Shown here one piece after another: positions 1 to 8,840 of a stretch of 64,000 nt of DNA (its first letter is position 1; every line of letters begins with the position of its first letter). Below the pieces are notes generated by a model. The model was not told where the DNA came from. It made no database searches and saw only the letters and a list, made by a program, of their open reading frames with translations. The DNA lies in assembly GCA_934373635.1 (NCBI GenBank), contig CAKROZ010000009.1, forward strand, positions 1 through 64,000, written 5' to 3'. A program made the translations under genes and the position numbers. The stretch is from an uncultured Eubacteriales bacterium. GTDB lineage: Bacteria; Bacillota; Clostridia; Oscillospirales; CAG-272.

Positions 1-77
<77 letters not shown>

Positions 78-200
78 AGAAACAAGATGGACCTGCAAAA
101 ATATGTAAGAAAGCCGAGGGCACAAGCGCAAAGAGGACGGATAATCTTTGAAGAACTTTTTACTGCGCCCGAAAGAAGCGAACGAGCTTCGGCGATTCAT

Positions 201-320
201 AAAGGCAAAGGTCAAGGTCAAGGTCAAGGTAAAGGTAAAGGTAAAGGTAAAGGTAAAGGTAAAGGTAAAGGTAAAGGTAAAGGTAAAGGTAAAGGTAAAA
301 GTAAAGGTAGAGGTAAAGGA
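201..320. repeat. (AARGGT)n hexanucleotide microsatellite
   Basis: About twenty copies of AAAGGT, with CAAGGT variants at the left end, run from 201 to 320. One frame (from 87) would read as a Lys-Gly repeat and another as Lys-Val. Neither has a good ribosome binding site, so I treat this as a non-coding satellite. Confidence 0.9.
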
Positions 321-341
321 ATTGGTTGCGGGCGATGTCAA

Positions 342-357
342 TGTTTCACATGAAACA
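342..357. promoter_or_regulatory. parS-like ParB binding site
   Basis: The sequence TGTTTCACATGAAACA differs by one central base from the classical parS consensus TGTTTCACGTGAAACA. It is the exact reverse complement of the site at 1284-1299. ParB/Spo0J loads at such 16-mers, which cluster near replication origins in Firmicutes. The match is seen directly; function is inferred. Confidence 0.65.
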
Positions 358-1283
358 TTGAGTCGAAAATGAGGAAATCGACATGGTACGAGGGGCAAAT
401 CGCTGATTCGCGGTAAAGAAATTTGACGAACATTGCGCCTTTCTCGACGGAAGGCGCATTAAACGACGATGTAAGGGATCAAATAAAACGGGTGAAACAA
501 GGAGAAGCATAAAGGGCGGAAAAGAAACGCGAAAATTTGCAAGGAGGGGCGGAAAAGACACGTAAAAATGTGGGAAGAGGCACGCGAAAACTAAGGGAGA
601 CGTAGGAAGACACTGGGGGCGTGGGGAGACGTAGGGGGACGCAGGGAGACGGAAAGAGATGCGAGAGATAGAAAACATACAAAAGGACAGGGGGGGCGCA
701 GATAGCGAAAAGAAATACGATGTTTACGCATTGGGGCAAAAACATGCAAATACGAGCAAAATATAGTGAAAAAGCGCGGGCGCGATCAAAAAACGCGGTC
801 GGCCAACGGGAGAGAAAAAGCGCCGCCGAATGAAACGGAGATGTTCGGGGCGAACGAAAACGAAAAAGCCACGCAGCTATAAACAAAGCCGTGGAGAACG
901 AACGGCATGAGTCACATGATAAGCAAATGAATAAAAACGGATGGTGTGAGGCGCAAGAACAAAAGAAACCGCAGAGAAATGCGACACGCGAGTGTACATG
1001 GGCGGATAATTGTAGAAACAATGCGGGAAGTCGGGGGATGCTTGACAGAGAATGAAAATCCGAAATACCCTGCCCTTTTACTCTGATTTATCTGAGAATC
1101 CTTTCTTTGTCATTTTAGACACGCCGATTTTATCGAAGGCGCTTTGAAAGAGGTAAACAAAAGAAAGGGACGTTGCGCCTTTGCAGTGAAAAATGCACGA
1201 AAATGGATAAAAATTGTCTTGCAATGCTTTTTTTGCGTATCACTCCGACAATTGCTGTCAAAACCAATGCTCTGTGCGTGAAA

Positions 1284-1299
1284 TGTTTCATGTGAAACA
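1284..1299. promoter_or_regulatory. parS-like ParB binding site (second copy)
   Basis: TGTTTCATGTGAAACA is the reverse complement of the first site and again one base from the parS consensus. Two such 16-mers within 1 kb of a gene-free region are very unlikely by chance. Confidence 0.65.
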
Positions 1300-2810
1300 A
1301 TTCGATTCCAATTCTTTGCGTCTCGAAAAGAATTCTCTTAAAAACGGTGGGAATGGGCATAAAAAGTGGCATAAATGTCAAAATGTCCGACAAACATGCA
1401 AAATCTTTTAAAAAAAGCGTCGCAAACATGTTATAGGCGAGCCGACGACGTGGTGTAGAGAAAAAACGTGAAAACGAAGAAAAGCTATCGATCTACTTAA
1501 CGATTCGCGGAAAGGAAAAATATAACGCGAAATATTTTGTTTGCAAGTATCGAACATAAAAAGAAAGGCACATATTTTGCTTGAAGACGCAATATAAACG
1601 TGGAAGGAGTGAAAAAATTGATAAAAACGAGGGAGAATACGGGCAAAAGGCAATGATGAGGCGTAAAAAACGCAAGAAAATACGGCAATTCCCTTACTTG
1701 AGTTGTTTTTTTGCTTTTGGCGTGGTCGATTTTTTGATTTTTGCGCGCGACGAGTGGGATTTTGCGGTTCCGCTTGCAAAAAAATGCCCGTTTTGACGAT
1801 TTGGACGGTAAAATTGTGGTACGCACTTCGCTGCATCCATAATTGCGGTGGCTCGAATGAAAAAAGCGCGCCGGTTGGTTTATTTTGCGGAATACGTGTT
1901 TTTTAGTCGAATGCCAATCGTGCTTTTGGATGCAAGCGGTTTTACGCGCATGAAAAACCGAGTTTTTGCCGAAAACGGATAAAATATTGCTGAAATATAA
2001 TTTTTCGGCTTTTTCGTTTTTTCTCTCGGGCTATTTTTATATGATTTTTTGATTTTTTGCAAAAATAAAGAGTAAAAAATACGAATTGCGCTTTTGCTCT
2101 TTTGCCGTGCTCTTGCTTTTTCGCTAAAATATCGCGCGTATAATGTTTTTGCCGTGCATATTTTTTGCATATTCGTAATTTATGCGAAATGAAAAAGGTC
2201 GTTTGTCGGAATTTATAATATAAAAATATTGCGTCATGCTAAAGTCAGAAAAGATGTTCGCTTGTTCGTTTTTGCTTTTCTTTGACTTTGCATTGCCTTG
2301 CAACTTTGCGAGAACTATTTAAAGTAGCACTTAACAATTTGGCTTTCTCGCACGTTTTATTCTATCGTTGCTGCGTTGGCTTTTGGTATGTAAACATTGC
2401 CGTTGTGTGCTTTCTTTTTTGCATGTGCCTTTTCTTTATTTTATAAATATTTTGTCAATTTTCTTGCTCGCCTTGCTTTCGGATTTTATTATTTTAACCA
2501 TCGGTTGATGCTTTGATTCGCATAATGCATTTTTTACACCGGCGTATTCTGCATATTGTGCAAAGAAAACGCATACCTGTGCGGAGCTACGGGGGGATGC
2601 GTTGGGACAGTACGCGACGCCTTTGGAGCCGTTTTTAGATAGATTCTTAGGCAGACGCGCCGAGTGCGATCTCTGTGTTATATACTTTTTTGTGGATTTT
2701 CTTACAGATAAGCCGACTGCAATTTTCGCGTTATAGCCCTTTTGTGAGCGAGGCTACGCTTGCGTTTGCGCGATTTTTGGGGGTGTCACATTCGACATTT
2801 TCTAAAACGG

Positions 2811-2847
2811 AAAATGACCGAGAATCTCTTGATTTCTCGGTCATTTT
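2811..2847. repeat. 14-bp perfect inverted repeat (hairpin)
   Basis: The arms AAAATGACCGAGAA (2811-2824) and its complement (2834-2847) flank a 9-nt loop. The core is shared with the inner stem of the element at 6460-6594, so this appears to be a solo copy of the same repeat family. It could also act as a terminator, since T-rich sequence follows the right arm. Confidence 0.75.
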
Positions 2848-3089
2848 TGCATATTTTAGATTTACGTGTTGTATGCGCTTCGCGCGGCAGCCCTCTGCCG
2901 CGGTTTCTCTTGCAAACGCGCCGAGCGTGCGCCACTTGTAGTCCTTCTTTGCTCGCTTGATTTTAGGCGGGCGTGCTTAGCGCGCCCGCCCCTTGCGTTT
3001 TTTTGCAACGCGCCGTTCATGATCTCTTTGCAAATTGTTTGTTACCGCACCTTGCGAACGGCTCTGCAAAGGGAGGCGTTTTGCCTGCT

Positions 3090-3240
3090 ACCCGCGGTTG
3101 TTTTGCCGAAAACTCGCGTTATTTTTGTCGGTTGCCCCACGGGCGCTTTGTCAAAACCTTGCGTCATTTCTTGCGGGTACCCGCGGTTGTTTTAGCGAAA
3201 ACTCGCGTTGTTTTTGTCGGTTAACCCCATGGGCGCTTTG
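3090..3240. repeat. Two ~62-bp direct repeats, 89-bp period
   Basis: Copies at 3090-3150 and 3179-3240 start ACCCGCGGTTGTTTT and end GGGCGCTTTG, with several mismatches. They lie just downstream of the reverse-strand AraC/GyrI pseudogene. No function is recognisable. Confidence 0.7.
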
Positions 3241-3253
3241 CTGAAAGATCGCG

Positions 3254-4114
3254 TTATTTTTTCCGAATCGGAATGCGGATCTCGGAATAATAATGCTCGT
3301 CGAGGGTGCCCTTTTCATACTTTGCGGGATCGTCATAATACTCGACGCAATAGCCTGCGGCGAATTCGTAATCCTTTAATGCGGGGAGTCATTCGGTGTA
3401 AATGCGCGTGTTGGCATTTTGCAGTGCGGTCGGGAGCGCGCCGACGCAGGGGAATACCGCCCATGTGAATGCGGGTATCGTCCGAAGCTCGAATCCTTCA
3501 GGCGCTTTGTCACCTTCGTTGTAGAGATCTGCGATGAGGTACTCGAACCTCTCACCGCTCATCGTCTCGTCAATGTTGATGCCGTAGCTTCCTTTCACCA
3601 CGGCACCTTTGCCGCTTTGAAAGTGCTCCTGCCGGAATTTCGGGATCTCCGCTTTCGCCTTTTCGTAGGAAAAGGTTTTCGCGTTCCCGATGACGGTAAA
3701 CGCCGGTTCGGCTACGATTTTGTAGTCCATGAGATGTCCTCCTTCGAGAGAAAATTTGATTTTCAGCGGTGCGAAGGATTTGAGGAGGGCGCCTTCTTTG
3801 CGCGCGGCGGCGGGCGTGACACCGTGGAAGCGCGTGAACGCTTTCGTAAAACTGTCGGGCGAATCGTACCCGTACTTCAACGCGATGTCGATCACCTTGT
3901 CATCGGTACCTGCGAGATCGTTTCCCGCGAGTGCCAAACGTCTCATGCGGATATACTCCGAAACCGTGAAGCCGCAGAGCATCGCAAATCCCCGCTGAAA
4001 ATAGAACGGGGAAATGCTTGCCTCCTGCGCGACGCGCTCGGCACCGAGCGTCTCATCCGTGATGTGCTCCTCGATGTACCAGAGAGCGCTTGCAATGACA
4101 GTCACCCAATCCAT
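3254..4114 (-). pseudogene. AraC-type regulator with GyrI-like domain, interrupted by in-frame TGA
   Basis: Reading from the start at 4114, residues ~8-105 form an AraC/XylS double helix-turn-helix (key segment SISPFYFQRGFAMLCGF). Residues ~130-286 resemble a GyrI-like small-molecule-binding domain. The reading frame meets TGA at 3389-3391, giving a 241-residue product, but continues in the same frame for 44 more codons with good family sense (LPALKDYEF, then DEHYYSEI) to a TAA at 3254-3256. The TGA falls where this family normally has Trp (IYSEWLP-like context), so it is most simply a TGG to TGA nonsense mutation. Neighbouring genes use TGA as a true stop, so recoding is unlikely. A shortened protein lacking the end of the effector domain could still be made. 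Confidence 0.8.
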
Positions 4115-4650
4115 ACCTTTCTCCTTTTGCCGCTGTGACTCTATGATACCAAAAGATCGTTGCGACGTCTCGATAGATCTTGCTCACTTTTGTCCGAAAG
4201 CATGTTGGTGGGCACTTTCGATGCGGCTGGCCGACTCTTTTTGCGTTCCGGTGTGAAGATCGTCCGCGTTGCGTATAGAAGGCGACTTCCCCCTTTGCTT
4301 TGAAGGAACATGCGCTTTTTTGACTTGTAAAAACACACACCGCCTCTATTGCTTCCTTTTCGAAAAGAGATGAAAGCGCTCGGAATTCGTGCCGAACGGA
4401 TGATGCAAAAAGCCGACAGAATTGCGATAAAGCAAAAATATATAAACAATTCTTTCCAAAACGAGCGAAAACTCGCGGAGTTTCTGCAATCAAATGCCAT
4501 TGCCCATTCTTTCTTTTGAATGGATCTCAACGCAAAAAATCCGACGTTCCGCAACGAAACATCGGATCATTGCTTTGGTACGGGAGCACTCCTTGCCCCT
4601 CGGTCGCGAGGCGGTGTGCGACCGAAAAGCGAATCTTCACCTTTTCGCAC
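4115..4650. other. Intergenic, nothing recognised
   Basis: About 535 bases without a supportable gene. The open frames here have no recognisable domain and no good ribosome binding site. No clear hairpin or repeat was seen. Confidence 0.5.
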
Positions 4651-5535
4651 TCAGTCTTCAAACAAAACCTCATTTTCCCTGAAAAAGTCCCGATAGACCT
4701 TCACCGAGGGCAGCTCTTTGAAGCGGGACAGAGCGGGCGGCGTGCGGTCGAGATCGTAGATCCGCGCGTGGCGGAGCGACAGGAGAAAAGGGGAATGCGT
4801 CGATAGGAGAAACTGACACCCCTCCCGTGCCGAGGCATCCTCGAGAAAGTATTTCAGCTCGAGCTGATTCTCGGGCGATAAGCTGTTCTCCGGCTCGTCG
4901 AGCAGGTAGAGCGCCCGCTCCGAGATCGCGTCGACGAAGAAGGAGAGCGCGCTCTCACCGTTCGAACGTTCGGTCAGATTGCGGACAAGGCGGGTGCGAA
5001 GATAGGATGCCTTGCTCTTTCGCCTCGCGTCGGAGCGCTCCTTCCATTGCTCGAAATCGTCGATTCCCGCAAGCAGGTTCGGCACCCCCGCAGCGCCCTT
5101 TTGCTTCTCGTCGAGATAGGCTTCCGTCAGGGCGGTGCGGCGGTCGTCGATGCCGTCGTTCAGGCGGCGGATGGAAAGCACACGGTCAAACACATCGTCG
5201 CTCGTGATCACGCGGCTCCCGCGGGGAAGCGGAGAGCGAAGCTGTGCATGACACATCCCGACGTAATCGTCGAAAAAGTCGCTGCGGTTGCAGGCGGTGC
5301 TGCGCGAAAGCCCGAGAGCGGCGGCGATCACGTTGAGAATCGTGCTCTTGCCCGAGCCGTTGTTTCCGCAAAGAATCGTAATGTCCGAGCATTCGAAGGT
5401 GGGGAGCTCCCTTCCGCGAAAGATCATGAACGGATACTTGCTGTCGTAACCGTTTTGCCTTCCCTTCGGGGAAAAGGCAAGAAAGTCCGCCTCTTTCTCG
5501 TCGCTCGGAAGCGTGAATCGTTCGAGATATACCAT
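4651..5535 (-). CDS. AAA family ATPase (ABC/OLD-like nucleotide-binding fold)
   Basis: The 294-residue protein has a Walker A motif GNNGSGKST at 57-65, an ABC-like signature SNGE near 191-194, Walker B ALYLLDEPE at 208-216 and an H-loop STHSPF at 245-250. This layout matches the AAA_21/AAA_15 (RecF/OLD-like) stand-alone ATPases often annotated as predicted ATP-binding proteins. No coiled coil or nuclease domain is fused and no permease is adjacent, so it is probably a soluble ATPase, not part of a transporter. The specific role is unknown; related proteins occur in phage-defence and toxin-antitoxin contexts, but nothing beside it supports that here. It has its own promoter, divergent from the SGNH hydrolase gene. 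Confidence 0.8.
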   Translation of the reverse strand: MVYLERFTLPSDEKEADFLAFSPKGRQNGYDSKYPFMIFRGRELPTFECSDITILCGNNGSGKSTILNVIAAALGLSRSTACNRSDFFDDYVGMCHAQLRSPLPRGSRVITSDDVFDRVLSIRRLNDGIDDRRTALTEAYLDEKQKGAAGVPNLLAGIDDFEQWKERSDARRKSKASYLRTRLVRNLTERSNGESALSFFVDAISERALYLLDEPENSLSPENQLELKYFLEDASAREGCQFLLSTHSPFLLSLRHARIYDLDRTPPALSRFKELPSVKVYRDFFRENEVLFED

Positions 5536-5564
5536 CGGACCCCTCCTGTTTTTTCTTCGCTTTT

Positions 5565-5593
5565 ATGATACACGAAAACGCGGCGGTTGTCAA
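5565..5593 (-). promoter_or_regulatory. Promoter for the AAA ATPase gene
   Basis: Reading the reverse strand: TTGACA (5593-5588), 17-bp spacer, TATCAT (5570-5565). It points into the start at 5535. Confidence 0.7.
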
Positions 5594-5689
5594 GTCCGAG
5601 GTGCGCTTGCCCGCCCCGCTTTTTCGAAAACTCGCTCTCGCATCACGGACAAATATACGGACCGAAACTTCGTTTTTCGGGAAATTCCC

Positions 5690-5718
5690 TTGACAATCGC
5701 TTTCCCGCGTGCTATCAT
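5690..5718 (+). promoter_or_regulatory. Promoter for the SGNH hydrolase gene
   Basis: TTGACA at 5690-5695, 17-bp spacer, TATCAT at 5713-5718, about 55 bases upstream of the ATG at 5773. Confidence 0.7.
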
Positions 5719-5772
5719 GAGGCCGTCGGCGTGCCGAATACGGAAAGACGCCGTGGACAAGGGGGCACATGT

Positions 5773-6443
5773 ATGGAACTGCAAGGAAAGATCATCGATT
5801 TTCTCGGCGACAGCATCACCGAGGGCTCCGGGGTAGGGGACCTCGGAAACCGCTATGACAATCGCTTAAAACACATCCTCGGACTTGCCGAAACACATAA
5901 CTACGGCATCGGCGGCACGCGTATCGCACATCAGAAGAAGCCGAGCGAAACGCCGCGCTACGACCTCTGCTTTTGCGGACGAGCATATGACCTGAATCCC
6001 GCCGCAGATGTCATTGTTGTGTACGGTGGCGTAAACGATTATTTACACGGAGACGCAGATTTTGGAAAAATGAGCGATAAAACGCCCGAGACCTTCTGCG
6101 GCGCCGTGGAATTTTTAATGAATCTTCTGAAAGAAAAATACCCCGCCGCAAAGCTCGTCTTCCTCACTCCCGCACATCTGTGCCACAAGGGAGCAGCGAC
6201 GCCTATCCTTACCCGAGAGCGTATGAAAAGAAGGATGCAAAGCCCCTCGCAGCATACGTAAACGTAATCGAAGAAAAGGCGAACGCGCACGGCATCCCCG
6301 TTCTGAACCTGATGAGGCGCCTTCCCGTCGACCCGAATCGCGAGGAGGACAGAGAGCACTATACGGCGGACGGACTGCACCTGAACGACGAGGGGCACGG
6401 ACTCCTCGCAAACCTTTTGGCAGACTTCCTCCGCACGCTCTGA
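5773..6443 (+). pseudogene. SGNH/GDSL-family hydrolase with a single-base frameshift
   Basis: The first frame, from ATG 5773, carries block I GDSITEG (Ser14), the GGT block and block III GGVNDYL. It then runs into unrelated residues after LVFLTPAHLCHKG. The frame that takes over near 6190 continues with SSDAYPYPRAYEKKDAKPL and ends with block V DGLHLNDEGH, which supplies the catalytic Asp-x-x-His. One missing base in the AAGGGA run at about 6188-6195 restores a single ~222-residue esterase. SGNH enzymes hydrolyse ester bonds of lipids or acetylated sugars; the substrate cannot be told. The break may be a real mutation or an assembly indel. Confidence 0.8.
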
Positions 6444-6459
6444 CAAATAAAGCAACCGC

Positions 6460-6594
6460 CGATAAAGGGGCTGTCGTACGAAACATATACAGAGTGCAAA
6501 TTTGAATAAACAGAAAAATGACCGAGGAAGCAAGAAAATTCTCGGTCATTTTTCTGTTTAATGATAAAATATTCGGGAGACAGCCCTTTTATCG
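6460..6594. mobile_element. 135-bp nested inverted-repeat element (MITE-like)
   Basis: The outer arms CGATAAAGGGGCTGTC (6460-6475) and 6579-6594 are inverted with one mismatch. An inner perfect 20-bp stem spans 6507-6526 and 6541-6560 (core AAATGACCGAG). The outer GGGCTGTC motif also occurs in the hairpin at 36760-36804 and the inner core at 2811-2847. It contains no coding capacity. A non-autonomous miniature element or a composite terminator are both possible. Confidence 0.65.
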
Positions 6595-6650
6595 AACGTG
6601 TTCTTTTGCGCTCTCCAACCTATAACAGGAAAACGCAAGGCTTACAATCA

Positions 6651-6680
6651 TTCATAATTCATAATTCTTAATTCATAATT
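6651..6680. repeat. AT-rich octad repeat (TTCATAAT/TTCTTAAT type)
   Basis: Tandem TTCATAATTCATAATTCTTAA-like sequence, member of a family repeated at many gene ends in this window. It sits four bases from the stop of the antiporter gene. Confidence 0.85.
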
Positions 6681-6684
6681 TCCA

Positions 6685-7737
6685 TCATCCGTTCACTCCG
6701 AAGAGAGAAAGATACCACGAAAGCCCGACGGTGACAAGGAGCAGATAGGCGATATAGATGGCGAAGAGAAGGATTCCCTGCCATCTCGAAAACTTCTTTT
6801 TGAGGATGGTCGGTACCGCCGCGATGAGGGTGACGAGGAGCGCGACGGGAAAGTCGAGATAGATGTTCTGCGCCGAGACAGGGAGCTTTCCGCCGTAAAC
6901 AAAGGAGCATACGGCAAGGATTAGGGTGGTGTCGATGACGTTCGCGCCGATGACGTTTCCGACCGACACGGACGCCTGTTTTTTGACGACGGAGGTGATT
7001 GCCGTCACGAGCTCGGGCAGGGAGGTGCCGACCGCAACGATTGTCACGCCGATGATTGCCTCCGAGACGCCCCATGAGGATGCAATCTTGCTTCCGCTGT
7101 TGACGAGAAGCTGCGAGCCGCCGACGATTGCCGCCGCGCCGACCACGACGCGCAGGATGTTGGTGACAACGGAGCGCTTTGTGACCTCGGGTCGGCTGTC
7201 CTCGACCGTCTCGCCTCCCGCAGGGGAGAGAGTGTTTTTCGCAGAGCGGATGTTCTCTGCAATATAGAGTGCAAAGATGAGAAGCAGAACGAACGCGCCC
7301 GCGAGCGAGAAGGAGCCCCAGAGCGAGAAGCAGAAGAGCGCGACAATCGCCGCGGCAAGAAAGGCTGCCTTCGGTGCGAAATCCTTCCGATTGACGGCGA
7401 TGGGCATGAAAATCATGCTGATGGCAAGGATCATCGCGGTGTTGCAGATGACCGAGCCGATGCCGTTGCCGATCGCCATGCCTACCTTCTCCTGCGAGGC
7501 GGCGACGTAATCGCCGACGCCCGAGGCGAGAATGTTGTGCCCCTCGATGGCGGCGATCGTGGAGACGATGATCTCGGGCAGGGTGGTGGCAAGGCTGATG
7601 ACCGTCGCGCCGATGATGAATTTCGGAATCCTTGTAACCTCCGCGACCCATACCGCACCGTCGACGAACCGGTCGCCCCCCTTCACGATGAGAACGATCC
7701 CCACGACAAAGAGAAGGTACATCCATACGGTTTCCAT
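6685..7737 (-). CDS. yrbG: Calcium/sodium antiporter family (CaCA, YrbG type)
   Basis: This 350-residue integral membrane protein has the two CaCA alpha repeats: GATVISLATTLPE (residues ~43-55) and GVTIVAVGTSLPE (~225-237), each with the acidic residue that coordinates the cation. About ten membrane segments surround a hydrophilic central loop near residue 175-195. The family exchanges Ca2+ or other divalent cations for Na+ or H+. A probable Mn2+-type yybP-ykoY leader precedes it, so the physiological substrate here may be Mn2+, exported when the metal is in excess. The start at 7737 has a GGAGG ribosome binding site eight bases upstream. It is monocistronic. Confidence 0.88.
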   Translation of the reverse strand: METVWMYLLFVVGIVLIVKGGDRFVDGAVWVAEVTRIPKFIIGATVISLATTLPEIIVSTIAAIEGHNILASGVGDYVAASQEKVGMAIGNGIGSVICNTAMILAISMIFMPIAVNRKDFAPKAAFLAAAIVALFCFSLWGSFSLAGAFVLLLIFALYIAENIRSAKNTLSPAGGETVEDSRPEVTKRSVVTNILRVVVGAAAIVGGSQLLVNSGSKIASSWGVSEAIIGVTIVAVGTSLPELVTAITSVVKKQASVSVGNVIGANVIDTTLILAVCSFVYGGKLPVSAQNIYLDFPVALLVTLIAAVPTILKKKFSRWQGILLFAIYIAYLLLVTVGLSWYLSLFGVNG

Positions 7738-7810
7738 AAAACTTCCTCCGATGTTACGTCATTGGCAAACGGGCAGAAAAAAGTGTATGGCAAACGGTCC
7801 ATACACAACA

Positions 7811-7936
7811 AAAAAAAGAGACCGTATGCACAATGACAGAATTGCGCATGAGTCTCATCAATCAAGATATGCCGGACGGAAAGCCCGTCGGGATGTCGGC
7901 ATATCACGCAGAATGCGTCGATTACTCCCCCAAGCC
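7811..7936 (-). promoter_or_regulatory. Probable yybP-ykoY (Mn2+) riboswitch with terminator
   Basis: The ~200-nt leader begins with GGGGGAGTAATCGACGC, carrying the GGGGAGTA element of the yybP-ykoY family. It continues with GCCGACATCCCG, resembling the conserved GUC(A/G)ACAU segment, and then GATGAGACTCATGCGCAAT. The last part pairs with ATTGTGCATACGGTCTC and is followed by eight T residues (7818-7811), forming a Rho-independent terminator. In this class Mn2+ binding frees the downstream gene from termination or RBS masking. The downstream gene is a divalent cation exchanger, a typical target. Recognition is by eye; a covariance-model search is needed. Confidence 0.6.
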
Positions 7937-7941
7937 TCTTC

Positions 7942-7970
7942 ATTATAGCACGGGGAAAACGAAATGTCAA
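7942..7970 (-). promoter_or_regulatory. Promoter for the antiporter leader
   Basis: Reverse strand TTGACA (7970-7965), 17-bp spacer, TATAAT (7947-7942). Transcription would begin near 7935, giving the structured ~200-nt 5' UTR. Confidence 0.8.
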
Positions 7971-8175
7971 GCGACAAACCGAAAAATCCCGTTTTGCAGA
8001 AGTCGAAAAAACCCTCTTTGCGCAAACCGAAAAAACCGCTTTGCAGGACACGTCTGCCGTGACAGCGCCCGCAAAGCGGTTTTTCTTGAAAGAAACGATA
8101 GAAAACAAAAAGGCAAAAAGCCTGACGGCGCATCTCGAAAAGCGACGTTATGCAAGCAATACTTTGCAAAATTCG

Positions 8176-8811
8176 TTATTCATCCTTCAAAACGCGGCAA
8201 TCTCCAAGAATGTCCGGCTTGTTTTTCATCGAGTCTTCCTCGGTCAGAGTGCGGATCACGCGGCAGGGATTGCCCGCGGCGAAGCTGTGCGGAGGGATCG
8301 AGCGGGTGACGACGCTCCCCGCGCCGATCACGCAGCCTTCGCCGATGGTGACGCCGGGCAGGATCGTGACGTTCGCGCAGATCCAACAGCTCCGCTCGAC
8401 AGTCACGGGTTTTGCATAGCAGAGACGGCGTGCCTCGCCGTCAGGGCAGAGAAGCGCCTGCCGCTCCTCGAAGAGCATCGGATGGATCGGCGTGACGATA
8501 GTAACGTTCGGTCCGAAGTCGCAATGCTCGCCGATGGTAACTTCACCGTCGTCCTGACAGGTGAAATTGAAGTTGATGAAGGTGTTTTTTCCGATCTTCG
8601 TGTGCCGCCCGTAGTGGAAGGTGATCGGACCCTGAAGCACTACGTTCTCGTTCAGCTCGCCGAGGATCTCGCGCAGGACCTCCCGCCGCCGCTCGGGCTG
8701 ATCCTCGGGCAGGGAATTGTAGACCTGATTCAGCCTATGCGTCTTTTTCTTTCGTTCGACCCGCCATTCCTCCGCGGGGGAAAACATCTCGCCGGTTCCG
8801 TCCTTTAACAT
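8176..8811 (-). CDS. Sugar/maltose O-acetyltransferase (left-handed beta-helix)
   Basis: The 211-residue protein matches the Maa/LacA/NodL family. An N-terminal Mac domain (about residues 5-55) is followed by hexapeptide repeats such as VTIGEHCDFGPNVTIV and VTILPGVTIGEGCVIGAGSV that build a left-handed parallel beta-helix. The catalytic His is in VTPIHPM near residue 110. Such trimeric enzymes transfer acetyl from acetyl-CoA to a sugar 6-hydroxyl in the cytoplasm. A C-terminal extension of about 20 residues follows the usual AGNPCRVIR end. The start at 8811 has an AGGAGG site. No sugar operon is adjacent, so the substrate is open. Confidence 0.88.
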   Translation of the reverse strand: MLKDGTGEMFSPAEEWRVERKKKTHRLNQVYNSLPEDQPERRREVLREILGELNENVVLQGPITFHYGRHTKIGKNTFINFNFTCQDDGEVTIGEHCDFGPNVTIVTPIHPMLFEERQALLCPDGEARRLCYAKPVTVERSCWICANVTILPGVTIGEGCVIGAGSVVTRSIPPHSFAAGNPCRVIRTLTEEDSMKNKPDILGDCRVLKDE

Positions 8812-8840
8812 GTCGGAACGCCTCCTTTTTATTTTATGTG

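Noticed and set aside
87..353. Open frame encoding a Lys-Gly repeat protein
   Set aside because: Coding sense comes only from the hexamer satellite; no ribosome binding site, no domain, and the alternative frame is equally open.
479..1021. 180-residue reverse-strand frame
   Set aside because: Ser/Phe/Arg-rich sequence produced by strand composition bias, without motif or ribosome binding site.
3389..3391. TGA read as tryptophan (alternative genetic code)
   Set aside because: Other confident genes, such as the phosphatase at 12012-12710, end at TGA with normal lengths, and Trp is encoded by TGG throughout.
4141..4554. 137-residue reverse-strand frame
   Set aside because: No domain, poor codon use and no ribosome binding site; treated as intergenic.
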